Shown piece by piece: positions 7,851 to 13,592 of a stretch of DNA of 13,807 nt. This stretch comes from CAKVOD01 sp050872805. Its GTDB lineage: Bacteria > Bacillota > Clostridia > Christensenellales > UBA1242. Made by a program: the position numbers and the translations under genes. How positions within the stretch are numbered: position 1 is the first letter of the stretch; every line of letters begins with the position of its first letter. The notes under the pieces were generated by a model that worked only from the letters and a program-made list of their open reading frames with translations, did not search any database and was not told where the DNA came from. The stretch is from NCBI GenBank assembly GCA_050872805.1, contig JBNMHN010000026.1:1-13807 (forward strand), given 5' to 3'.

Positions 7851-7859
7851 ATTATAGCA
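7851..7859 (-). promoter_or_regulatory. Extended -10 promoter of the coiled-coil/LOG gene pair
   Basis: The minus strand reads TGC followed by TATAAT (7851-7856), an extended -10 element with no good -35. Transcription would start near 7844, about 26 nt before the ATG at 7818. Confidence 0.55.
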
Positions 7860-7983
7860 CAATTTTTTGAAAAAATCTATTCATTTGAACCACTTTTTAA
7901 AATTTTATAAATTTTATCTTTTTACATTTTACATATTTCCAGAGTCTCTACACTCCACGCAATAATGAAAGATAAAACAATGA

Positions 7984-8961
7984 CTACCTGAACTCAGCAA
8001 CAACAGTCACTTCTTGTCGATTGTGGAAAAGTTTTTTGACGCCGATGATGGTAAATTTTTCTTTCAACACGTCAAGAGCGGCGGTAATTTGTTCCCAAAT
8101 TTTCGTTTCGGCAAGTTTGATTGTCATAACAAGCGTCGCGCCGTCATTAATTATTTTTTCGCAATTACAAACAATGTGCGCTGATTTGTCCCCAAACATT
8201 TTCATATCATTGACGACCATATCAAATTTGCCGTTGTAGTGTGTCAAAAAGTTTTGCGAGAGTTCTTTATAATGTTTAACGTTTTTATTTTTGCTAACGC
8301 GCGGGTCGAGTTCGGCAGGGTCTACGGCAGCAACTTTAATCCCCTTTCCCGCTAGCAAATGCGTCCAGCCACCGGGGCTTGCGCCGAGGTCAAGCGCTGT
8401 GCGAACTTTTGCAGTGTTTAGTTTATAATACTCAATCGCTTCTTGCAATTTAAATTCGGCGCGCGAAATTTCGTTGCGCTTAGCATAGTGCGGCATACCT
8501 TGTTTGTAGTTCGTTGGCAGTTCTTCACGGCTTGAAACACCGATGTATATTTTATCTAAAAATGTAGCAGAAATGACGATTTCAGGTTTTTTTATGTCGC
8601 ATTTGTAGCCTTCATTTTCAAGCATTTTCAACACTTCACTTGTTTTGTTTTCAACATCAGCGCCATAGACTGCGTGCAACGCACAAACTTTTGTTTTGTC
8701 AATTTTTAGGTCATTAATTTTTAGTTGTTCAAAACTATTTAGCTCGGTATCTAACCTATAATAGTGACGAACAAAGATTGAGTGTTTTAGTCGACTTGCA
8801 AGGCTTTCATCGACATTGACATACTTGTCCATAATATAGTTTTTGCCGCAAAAATCGTCGTCACATATTCTCCCGATTCCGTCCGAAAGCACGACAAAAT
8901 CGCCGATTTCTTTCTTTGCTTCATTCAAATAGTTTTCGTCATAAAAAATTATATATTCCAT
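7984..8961 (-). CDS. RlmM/FtsJ-like ribose 2'-O-methyltransferase
   Basis: 325 residues, probably a SAM-dependent RNA methyltransferase acting on rRNA. The C-terminal half (about 165-325) is an RrmJ/FtsJ fold. It has SRAEFKLQEA with Lys171, the SAM loop ALDLGASPGGWTHLL (189-203), VDPAELDP (213-220), VVNDMK with Asp252, MTIKL with Lys282, and NRQEVTVV with Glu317. Together these supply the K-D-K-E tetrad of this family. The SPGGW loop and the RQEVTV ending resemble RlmM, which methylates 23S rRNA C2498 in E. coli. The N-terminal 160 residues are not clearly recognisable but occupy the place of the RlmM RNA-binding part. The target RNA is therefore inferred only. GGAGA lies about 6 nt before the ATG. 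It follows plsC by 39 bp, across a terminator-like hairpin. No terminator is visible after it. Confidence 0.88.
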   Translation of the reverse strand: MEYIIFYDENYLNEAKKEIGDFVVLSDGIGRICDDDFCGKNYIMDKYVNVDESLASRLKHSIFVRHYYRLDTELNSFEQLKINDLKIDKTKVCALHAVYGADVENKTSEVLKMLENEGYKCDIKKPEIVISATFLDKIYIGVSSREELPTNYKQGMPHYAKRNEISRAEFKLQEAIEYYKLNTAKVRTALDLGASPGGWTHLLAGKGIKVAAVDPAELDPRVSKNKNVKHYKELSQNFLTHYNGKFDMVVNDMKMFGDKSAHIVCNCEKIINDGATLVMTIKLAETKIWEQITAALDVLKEKFTIIGVKKLFHNRQEVTVVAEFR

Positions 8962-8981
8962 ATTTTCTCCATTGTTTTATT

Positions 8982-9008
8982 AAAAATAGTGCATTATGCA
9001 CTATTTTT
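8982..9008 (-). terminator. Terminator-like hairpin overlapping the plsC stop codon
   Basis: AAAAATAGTGCA and TGCACTATTTTT form a 12-bp stem with a 3-nt loop, and the stem includes the TAG stop of the acyltransferase gene. On the minus strand it ends in five T. The next gene's ribosome site is only about 15 nt further on, so it may act as a partial terminator or an mRNA end-protecting structure. It is AT-rich apart from the GTGCA core. Confidence 0.65.
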
Positions 9009-9732
9009 CTAAGGTATCAACCATTTCATTTTCTAGACTGTCGTCTTTTGTTTGTGATTGCTCATTAGGTTTCGGCACTTCCTTGACTACCTCGCCGCTT
9101 GTTTCAATTTCGTTGTGCGACTTCTTTCGTTTGCGCGGATTTTTGCAGTAGATGTTTTTCATTTCAAGCATTTTTTCTTCAATCATCACACTGACTCTTT
9201 CAACGTTTTCCTTTGATTTGTCCGCCAAAACTTCATCACTAAGATAAATCGGTTCACCAATAACCAAAGTGTTGAAGTGGAACATACGCGGTTTTTTGAC
9301 AAAGTACATAGGAATAATAGGTGCGCCCGTCTTTACTGCAAACATTGCTGTGCCGTTTTTTATATCTTCCTCAAACGAGTCATCTTTGCGCGTACCCTCT
9401 GGAAATATTACAAGTGTTTTGCCGTCATTCAAAACGCGCAATCCTGTTTTGATAGAACTCAAATCTACTTTTGCCCTGTCGACTGGAATACAGTTCATTT
9501 TTTTCATAAACCACGACATCGGCTTGCTTGCAAAAAGTTCTTTTTTTGCCATATAGTTCATCGGACGCCAAAACAATGTCCAAAGCAAAATCGGGTCAGC
9601 GTTTGACTGGTGGTTGCCGATAACAATCGACTTCCCTTTGATAAAATTCTTTCTATTCTTGACGCGCATCGGGTAAAGTATGCGCACAGGCAGCCACGTG
9701 ACCACTTTCAAAAACCAATAAAAAATATTCAT
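9001..9732 (-). CDS. plsC: 1-acyl-sn-glycerol-3-phosphate acyltransferase (PlsC type)
   Basis: Adds the second acyl chain to lysophosphatidic acid, giving phosphatidic acid at the inner face of the membrane. Motif I is NHQSNADP with His41 and Asp46. CIPVDR (81-86) supplies the conserved Arg, FPEGTR (110-115) is the phosphate-binding motif, and GAPIIPMYF (136-144) is motif IV. A hydrophobic N-terminal stretch (1-22) fits peripheral or membrane attachment. After the domain, residues 197-243 form a highly charged tail (NPRKRKKSHNE, then acidic) that most PlsC proteins lack. No ribosome site precedes the ATG at 9732; a TATAAT lies six bases before it (see promoter), hinting at a leaderless message. 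Specificity for LPA is inferred from the motifs. Confidence 0.9.
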   Translation of the reverse strand: MNIFYWFLKVVTWLPVRILYPMRVKNRKNFIKGKSIVIGNHQSNADPILLWTLFWRPMNYMAKKELFASKPMSWFMKKMNCIPVDRAKVDLSSIKTGLRVLNDGKTLVIFPEGTRKDDSFEEDIKNGTAMFAVKTGAPIIPMYFVKKPRMFHFNTLVIGEPIYLSDEVLADKSKENVERVSVMIEEKMLEMKNIYCKNPRKRKKSHNEIETSGEVVKEVPKPNEQSQTKDDSLENEMVDTLEK

Positions 9733-9738
9733 ACTATT

Positions 9739-9767
9739 ATTATATCTAAAAATTAAAAAAAATGCAA
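9739..9767 (-). promoter_or_regulatory. Promoter of plsC, possibly giving a leaderless mRNA
   Basis: On the minus strand TTGCAT (9762-9767), a 17-bp spacer and a perfect TATAAT (9739-9744) place the expected start of transcription at or next to the A of the plsC ATG (9732). The -35 lies inside the terminator stem of the upstream gene. Confidence 0.6.
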
Positions 9768-9784
9768 TATTTTTTTATTGCATT
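9751..9784 (-). terminator. AT-rich terminator after the 182-residue gene
   Basis: AATGCAATA and TATTGCATT form a 9-bp stem around six A (minus-strand reading), followed by eight T and a further T-rich run. It lies 40 nt after the stop codon at 9825. The stem is AT-rich, so its strength is uncertain. Confidence 0.6.
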
Positions 9785-9824
9785 TTCAATTCAGTTTACT
9801 GATAAGTTTTTAAATGTTAATAAA

Positions 9825-10373
9825 TTAAAGTTCAAATTCTACAATTTTATCTTTTCCGTCTTTTGATTTTTTGCCGCCGTTTTGTTTCAATCTTGCGACT
9901 TCAATGCGAAGTTCGCATTCATCCAATTCAATCTTTTGCATTGCAAGCCATACGCGACGCACTTGTGAATGAGGTTTTGACTTTTCGCGTGGCTCAACTG
10001 GTTGAACCCCAGCACCGTCATCAACGACTTCAGTATTCTCAACAATGGTTGTTTCTCCGCCATCTTTCACTTGTGTTTCATCTGCTTGATTGCTAGCATT
10101 AAAATTTGCATTACCTTCAACAATTTGATATCCATTCATTTGATCTAGTGACGGATTGTATTTCAATTGTTGTGCAAGGCTTGAAAGTTTATAGTCAGGA
10201 ACATTCGCAAGTTGCCCCAACAAAATCTCCATTTTAGCACTTTCTATAGCCTGCTTAGCAACAAAGTTGATTTCATCAACCATATGACTTTTAAAAACAA
10301 TCACCTTTTCCAAAATTTGCAAAGTGTTTTTATTTGCATCATCAAATTTCTTTTTTATTTCTTTAATATCCAT
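9825..10373 (-). CDS. Hypothetical protein with helical ends and a disordered middle
   Basis: 182 residues, not recognised. Residues 1-75 look alpha-helical and amphipathic (MDIKEIKKKFDDANKNTLQI, then LEKVIVFKSHMVDEINFVAK). Residues 80-135 are polar, acidic and low in hydrophobics, suggesting a flexible linker (ETTIVENTEVVDDGAG). Residues 136-165 form a second predicted helix (VRRVWLAMQKIELDECELRI) followed by a Lys-rich tail (NGGKKSKDGKDK). There is no signal peptide or membrane segment. AGAGGT lies about 8 nt before the ATG, and a strong promoter precedes it, so it appears to be a single-gene unit with a terminator at 9751-9784. Helical ends with an acidic linker would suit a protein-protein adaptor, but no function can be assigned. 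Confidence 0.75.
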   Translation of the reverse strand: MDIKEIKKKFDDANKNTLQILEKVIVFKSHMVDEINFVAKQAIESAKMEILLGQLANVPDYKLSSLAQQLKYNPSLDQMNGYQIVEGNANFNASNQADETQVKDGGETTIVENTEVVDDGAGVQPVEPREKSKPHSQVRRVWLAMQKIELDECELRIEVARLKQNGGKKSKDGKDKIVEFEL

Positions 10374-10377
10374 AATT

Positions 10378-10427
10378 TTTACCTCTAATTTATTTTACCA
10401 CAAATATAAAAAATGTCAAGAGGTAAA
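10378..10427 (-). promoter_or_regulatory. Promoter of the 182-residue gene flanked by a 9-bp inverted repeat
   Basis: On the minus strand a perfect -35 TTGACA (10414-10419) is followed by a 16-bp spacer and TAAAAT (10392-10397). The promoter is bracketed by TTTACCTCT (plus strand, 10378-10386) and its exact inverse AGAGGTAAA (10419-10427). The 10378-10386 arm contains the ribosome site AGAGGT; the other abuts the -35. Confidence 0.75.
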
Positions 10428-10481
10428 CAAATTTTTCTTTATACTTTCATTCATTTTATATAGTATACTGCCGCATCTAAT

Positions 10482-11225
10482 TTATCTTTCCAAGCAAATT
10501 TTAGTTTTACTCTTTTTCTTTAACACTATTGAAATAAAATTTAGATACTTTCCTGCTCCTGCATTCATAGATTTTCTATCATTTATTGCGTATTCATTTT
10601 CTTGCGCAAGCCAGTCATTCCAAACTTCCGCGTTAGATTCCATTTCTTTTATCTCAACAATGTCACAATCTTTGCTTTTTGACACAATATTTTTCCACCA
10701 CTGGACATCGTGCATATACTCAAGTTGTTCAGGCGTCCACGACAACAAAAGCTCTTGAGGCAAATTTTCGTGACAATCTTTTTTCATTCCCGCAATTGCG
10801 ATATAAACATAGCCGCCATTTTTCAAATATGGTAGCAGTTTATTGTCAAGATAGTTTTCATCTCTCCCAAAGTAATTGTAAGAATCAATGCTGACGATTT
10901 TATCAAAAAATTCCTTTTCAAATTCAAGTTTATTTGCATCCACTTTAACTGGTACAATGTTTTCTTTTGTAAGTCCTTGCGAAACAAAAAACTTCATATT
11001 TTCATCAGGATTACTCCAAAGGTCGGCAGCATAGACCTTCGCGCAATATTCTTTGGCAAGAAAAACGGACGTCAACCCGTTTCCACTTCCAAGGTCGCAA
11101 ATGGTTTCTCCTGCTTTAATATTAGCACCGCTTAACAATTCTTCCTCTAACTTTACGGGATTCGGCCCCATTATCATTGATTGCAATTCAGGTGAAGAAT
11201 ACTTTTTACTTAACTTATATTCCAT
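10482..11225 (-). CDS. Class I SAM-dependent methyltransferase
   Basis: 247 residues with the Rossmann methyltransferase fold. The SAM loop ICDLGSGNGLTSVFLAKEY (42-60) is followed by acidic Asp68 (VYAADLW), DKIVSIDSYNYFG (108-120) as motif IV, and LPYLKNGGYVYIA (131-143) as motif V/VI. The start region (SKKYSSPELQSMIMGPNPVK) and the Trp-rich segment near 163-178 may shape the substrate pocket. The substrate cannot be read from the sequence; small-molecule methylation is more likely than DNA methylation because NPPY-type motifs are absent. AAGGAGA lies 6 nt before the ATG. The gene diverges from the TetR gene, and its promoter contains the TetR-type operator, so ligand-induced expression is likely. 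The coding region is AT-rich. Confidence 0.85.
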   Translation of the reverse strand: MEYKLSKKYSSPELQSMIMGPNPVKLEEELLSGANIKAGETICDLGSGNGLTSVFLAKEYCAKVYAADLWSNPDENMKFFVSQGLTKENIVPVKVDANKLEFEKEFFDKIVSIDSYNYFGRDENYLDNKLLPYLKNGGYVYIAIAGMKKDCHENLPQELLLSWTPEQLEYMHDVQWWKNIVSKSKDCDIVEIKEMESNAEVWNDWLAQENEYAINDRKSMNAGAGKYLNFISIVLKKKSKTKICLER

Positions 11226-11262
11226 AATTTCTCCTTGTGTTCAAAATTTTTAATGAATTCAT

Positions 11263-11291
11263 TTGCATTAAAAACTTTTATATGATATATT
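11263..11291 (+). promoter_or_regulatory. Promoter of the tetR-DUF998 operon
   Basis: TTGCAT (11263-11268), a 17-bp spacer and TATATT (11286-11291) precede the palindrome at 11294-11311. The palindrome would cover the transcription start, allowing the repressor to control its own gene. Confidence 0.55.
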
Positions 11292-11317
11292 ATAACTACC
11301 GAACGGTAGTTTGTCAA
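11289..11317 (-). promoter_or_regulatory. Consensus promoter of the methyltransferase gene
   Basis: On the minus strand a perfect TTGACA (11312-11317), exactly 17 bp, and a perfect TATAAT (11289-11294) drive the methyltransferase gene, with a leader of about 55 nt. The spacer is almost entirely the operator palindrome, so repressor binding would exclude RNA polymerase. Confidence 0.85.
11294..11311. promoter_or_regulatory. Palindromic TetR-type operator
   Basis: AACTACCG and CGGTAGTT are exact inverted repeats around a central AA. The ACCGAACGGT core has the form common for TetR-family operators. Its place between two diverging genes, one of them tetR, makes it the likely binding site of that repressor. 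Confidence 0.85.
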
Positions 11318-11344
11318 CTAAATAAACACATAAAAGAGGAAAAA

Positions 11345-11959
11345 ATGAACAAAACTAGAAAAGAAGAAATAATTATGGCAACGCTAAAACTTGCCTCAGA
11401 GAAAGGATTGAACGCTATTTCAATGAATATGATTGCGAATGAAGTTGGGATTAAAAAACCTTCACTTTACAATCACTTTAAATCAAAAGATGAACTTGTA
11501 AATGAGATGTATGTATTTTTGAAAACTGAGGCACAAAGGCAAACCCATACACAAATGGATTTTTCAATATTCGAGAAAAATTCTGCTTATGAAATTTTGA
11601 GTCAATTGGTAAACAACTACATCCTTTTGTGTAGCGAACAAAATATGCAAATGTTTTACAAAGTTATTTATTCCGAACGCGCTATTTCGAGCGAAGCAGC
11701 CAGCATTATGGCAACTGAAACTGAAAAAATGATAAATGCGACAAAAGATGTATTTACTGTTTTAGTAAATAAAAAATTATTACAATTTAAAAACATAGAA
11801 ATCAGCGCAATGAGTTTTGCATTGACAATACATTCTCTTATGGATTATTCACTAGATGTCAGTTTGAGTAAAAACAAAAAACCGACAGTGAATGCAAATC
11901 TTATAAACAAATACATTGCAAATTTTTGCAAAGAACATAAAAACAAGGAGCAACTATGA
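11345..11959 (+). CDS. TetR-family transcriptional repressor
   Basis: 204 residues from the ATG at 11345 (MNKTRKEEIIMATLKLASEK), chosen because GAGGAAAAA lies directly upstream. An upstream in-frame start at 11237 would run through the promoter and operator. The N-terminal helix-turn-helix covers about 5-50: SMNMIANEVGIKKPSLYNHF (26-45) holds the two DNA-contact helices, with the family signature LYNHFKSKDEL following. The remaining 150 residues are a ligand-binding, dimerising helical domain with no clear ligand clue. It likely binds the palindrome at 11294-11311, repressing both the methyltransferase and itself. It overlaps the DUF998 gene by ATGA (11956-11959), so the two are translationally coupled. 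Composition is AT-rich (one 60-nt line is about 23% GC). Confidence 0.93.
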   Translation: MNKTRKEEIIMATLKLASEKGLNAISMNMIANEVGIKKPSLYNHFKSKDELVNEMYVFLKTEAQRQTHTQMDFSIFEKNSAYEILSQLVNNYILLCSEQNMQMFYKVIYSERAISSEAASIMATETEKMINATKDVFTVLVNKKLLQFKNIEISAMSFALTIHSLMDYSLDVSLSKNKKPTVNANLINKYIANFCKEHKNKEQL

Positions 11960-12624
11960 AAAAACAATTATTAAACTATTTGGGACTACTAGGCGTCGTA
12001 AGTTTTGTGTCATACGCCGTCGCAGTTATTTTCTCGCCTCTTGCATACCCTAATTATAACTGGTTAAGTCAAGCAGTTAGCGATTTGAGCGCGGCAGACG
12101 CCCCTTCACTCGGGCTATGGAATCAACTTTCGAGCTTATACAATGTTTGCGAAGTGCTTTGCGCAGTTGTCGTATGTTTAGGGATACAAAACAAAGAGTC
12201 CAAATTGCTTAGAATTGGAGTTTACCTTTTTGCCATTATGGAATTTGTTTCAGCCGTTGGTTATAGAATGTTCCCACTATCAACAAGCGGATACGCAGGC
12301 TCATTTCAAGATATAATGCATATTGTGACAACCGTCATTGTTGTCTTGCTTTCAATCACTTCCCTTACACTCATAATCATTGCAGGCTTTAAGAACAAAA
12401 AGTACAAATCATACTCCATTTGTGCATTGGTTGCACTGTGTATGATGCTAATCGGCGCACTGGGAATGAAAATTGTACCTGCCGAATACTTTGGCGTCGT
12501 TGAACGATTTAGTGTTTTTGCAGCCACAGGTTTCAACGCAGCGCTAGGACTACATTTATTTTTCACAAAAGATGAACCACAAAAAAATAGCATTAATCAA
12601 ACAAATAACAAAAATAACAAATAA
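11956..12624 (+). CDS. DUF998 family integral membrane protein
   Basis: 222 residues with about six hydrophobic helices (roughly 8-28, 57-77, 84-104, 121-144, 153-174 and 183-204). The segment YPNYNWLSQAVSDLSAADAP (31-50) after the first helix is characteristic of DUF998 proteins, as is the FP-x-S turn near 106-110. The function of the family is not established. The tail (205-222) is polar and Asn-rich. The ATG lies inside the tetR stop (ATGA overlap) and has AAGGAG five bases upstream, so start and coupling are firm. Being in the repressor's own operon, it should be induced along with the repressor and the divergent methyltransferase. A role in membrane response or export of the inducing compound is inference only. 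Confidence 0.88.
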   Translation: MKKQLLNYLGLLGVVSFVSYAVAVIFSPLAYPNYNWLSQAVSDLSAADAPSLGLWNQLSSLYNVCEVLCAVVVCLGIQNKESKLLRIGVYLFAIMEFVSAVGYRMFPLSTSGYAGSFQDIMHIVTTVIVVLLSITSLTLIIIAGFKNKKYKSYSICALVALCMMLIGALGMKIVPAEYFGVVERFSVFAATGFNAALGLHLFFTKDEPQKNSINQTNNKNNK

Positions 12625-12672
12625 TTTATATTCAATCATAGAATATCAAAATAATTGAAATGCAAATAATGC

Positions 12673-12716
12673 AAAAAAAATCGCCAACCATCACAATGTA
12701 AAGGTTAGCGATTTTT
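12673..12716 (-). terminator. Terminator of tRNA-Thr, possibly bidirectional
   Basis: Arms at 12676-12689 and 12703-12716 pair over 14 positions with one exception. On the minus strand that position is a G-U wobble and the stem is followed by eight T, a strong terminator 6 nt past the tRNA CCA end. On the plus strand it is a mismatch with five T, giving a weaker stop for the tetR-DUF998 transcript. Confidence 0.88.
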
Positions 12717-12721
12717 ACTTA

Positions 12722-12796
12722 TGGGGCTGGTGACGGGAATCGGACCCGTGACCCCCACCTTACCAAGGTGGTGCTCTACCGCTGAGCCACACCAGC
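12722..12796 (-). tRNA. tRNA-Thr (anticodon GGT)
   Basis: A 75-nt tRNA including the encoded CCA. The acceptor stem (GCTGGTG/CACCAGC), D stem (GCTC/GAGC), anticodon stem (CCACC/GGTGG) and T stem (ACGGG/CCCGT) are all perfectly paired. The anticodon loop TTGGTAA gives anticodon GGT, reading ACC and ACU. T8, A14, G18-G19, G15-C48 and T54-A58 are conventional, and G1-C72 with C2-G71 fit threonyl-tRNA synthetase recognition. Two positions are odd: the T loop reads TCCGATT, so position 55 is C instead of the near-universal U/pseudouridine, and the discriminator base 73 is C. The gene has its own promoter and terminator. Confidence 0.95.
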
Positions 12797-12826
12797 ATAT
12801 TTATGCTGTTATGATAGCATAAATAT
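12797..12826. repeat. 11-bp inverted repeat between promoter and tRNA-Thr
   Basis: ATATTTATGCT (12797-12807) and AGCATAAATAT (12816-12826) are exact inverted repeats around 8 bp. The central 8 bp hold most of the -10 of the tRNA promoter, and one arm abuts the first tRNA nucleotide. No T-run follows on the minus strand, so a DNA-level site is more likely than a terminator. Confidence 0.7.
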
Positions 12827-12839
12827 TTTTATTTGTCAA
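12811..12839 (-). promoter_or_regulatory. Promoter of tRNA-Thr
   Basis: On the minus strand a perfect -35 TTGACA (12834-12839), a 17-bp spacer and TATCAT (12811-12816) place the transcription start about 8 nt before the mature tRNA. Confidence 0.8.
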
Positions 12840-12916
12840 TTAAATTCGGCTTATTAATTTCAATAAAGTCATTAATGCTGGTGTTTTGTTTAGTTTTTAC
12901 TCTAATCCCCACAAGA

Positions 12917-13456
12917 CTACTTGTTCACGTTAATTGAACGCGCGACGATAACAAGTAGCGCTACCAAAGAATACAATTCCTTGTTTAGGCGCGACTTGTC
13001 GTAAATCGAACACAACAATGCCATAAGTTTTGAGAGCATTTTGCTGCGATTTACAAAATAGAACAGCGGGCGCTCAATCGCGGCAACTTGTGGGAGATAC
13101 TCCGAAAGTCCAAAATCGTCCTTGAAATACTGTCTTAGGTCAAGAACAAGGTCATTCAAAATTGTAGTTTCGTAGGTGTTCAAACCCTTATACGCAATTT
13201 GCGGCGCAGGCTCGACATATGGCGCAATTTCTTCAACTGTGCTTTCGCCTGAAGATTGATTTGTTTCACTTGCAGGAACACTCCTTTGATTTGGCAAGTC
13301 AGGCTTTACCCCATTGTTTTCGCCAAAAACTTGCAAGTTGGAAATATCTGTTTCAATATGTAAATTTGATTTACCGTTTTCAGCAATGTACGCGTTTGCA
13401 AGTGCCTCATATTCGTTTTGATTGTACCCGTCAATTCGGTCGTCATATTTTTCCAT
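12917..13456 (-). CDS. Hypothetical protein with a disordered N-terminal half and hydrophobic C-terminus
   Basis: 179 residues, not recognised. Residues 1-90 are polar and low in hydrophobics, with Asn, Glu, Ser and Pro (for example SVPASETNQSSGESTVEE), suggesting disorder. Residues 91-157 look helical and globular (GLNTYETTILNDLVLDLRQY, FKDDFGLSEYLPQV, RPLFYFVNRSKMLSKLMAL). Residues 158-174 form a hydrophobic helix (NKELYSLVALLVIVARSI) that is too short and interrupted to call a membrane anchor with confidence. There is no signal peptide. AGAGGT lies 6 nt before the ATG, and a TATAAT at 13474-13479 (minus) with a weak -35 could be its promoter. No clear terminator follows, and the tRNA-Thr promoter lies about 80 bp downstream. 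Confidence 0.7.
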   Translation of the reverse strand: MEKYDDRIDGYNQNEYEALANAYIAENGKSNLHIETDISNLQVFGENNGVKPDLPNQRSVPASETNQSSGESTVEEIAPYVEPAPQIAYKGLNTYETTILNDLVLDLRQYFKDDFGLSEYLPQVAAIERPLFYFVNRSKMLSKLMALLCSIYDKSRLNKELYSLVALLVIVARSINVNK

Positions 13457-13592
13457 ATCATACCTCTTACCAAATTATATTTGTGCAACCACAAAATTAT
13501 GACACAAATTGTAGGCGCAACTTGTGAATATTTTTTTTCTAAAGTTCATATAATACTATTGCTTAACCACTAAAAGCACCAAATTTGTCAGC

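Noticed and set aside
7834..7983. Possible RNA element or terminator between the RNA methyltransferase and the coiled-coil gene
   Set aside because: Only a 4-bp stem near 7941-7955 and AT-rich sequence were found, nothing matching a riboswitch or a proper terminator.
10324..10758. Plus-strand 144-codon open frame
   Set aside because: It spans two minus-strand genes and the promoter between them, and its hydrophobic Phe/Ser/Leu-rich product is a mirror of AT-rich coding sequence.
11237..11344. Upstream extension of the TetR gene to a start at 11237
   Set aside because: It would place the promoter and operator inside the coding region. The ATG at 11345 has a ribosome site and begins the typical TetR N-terminus.
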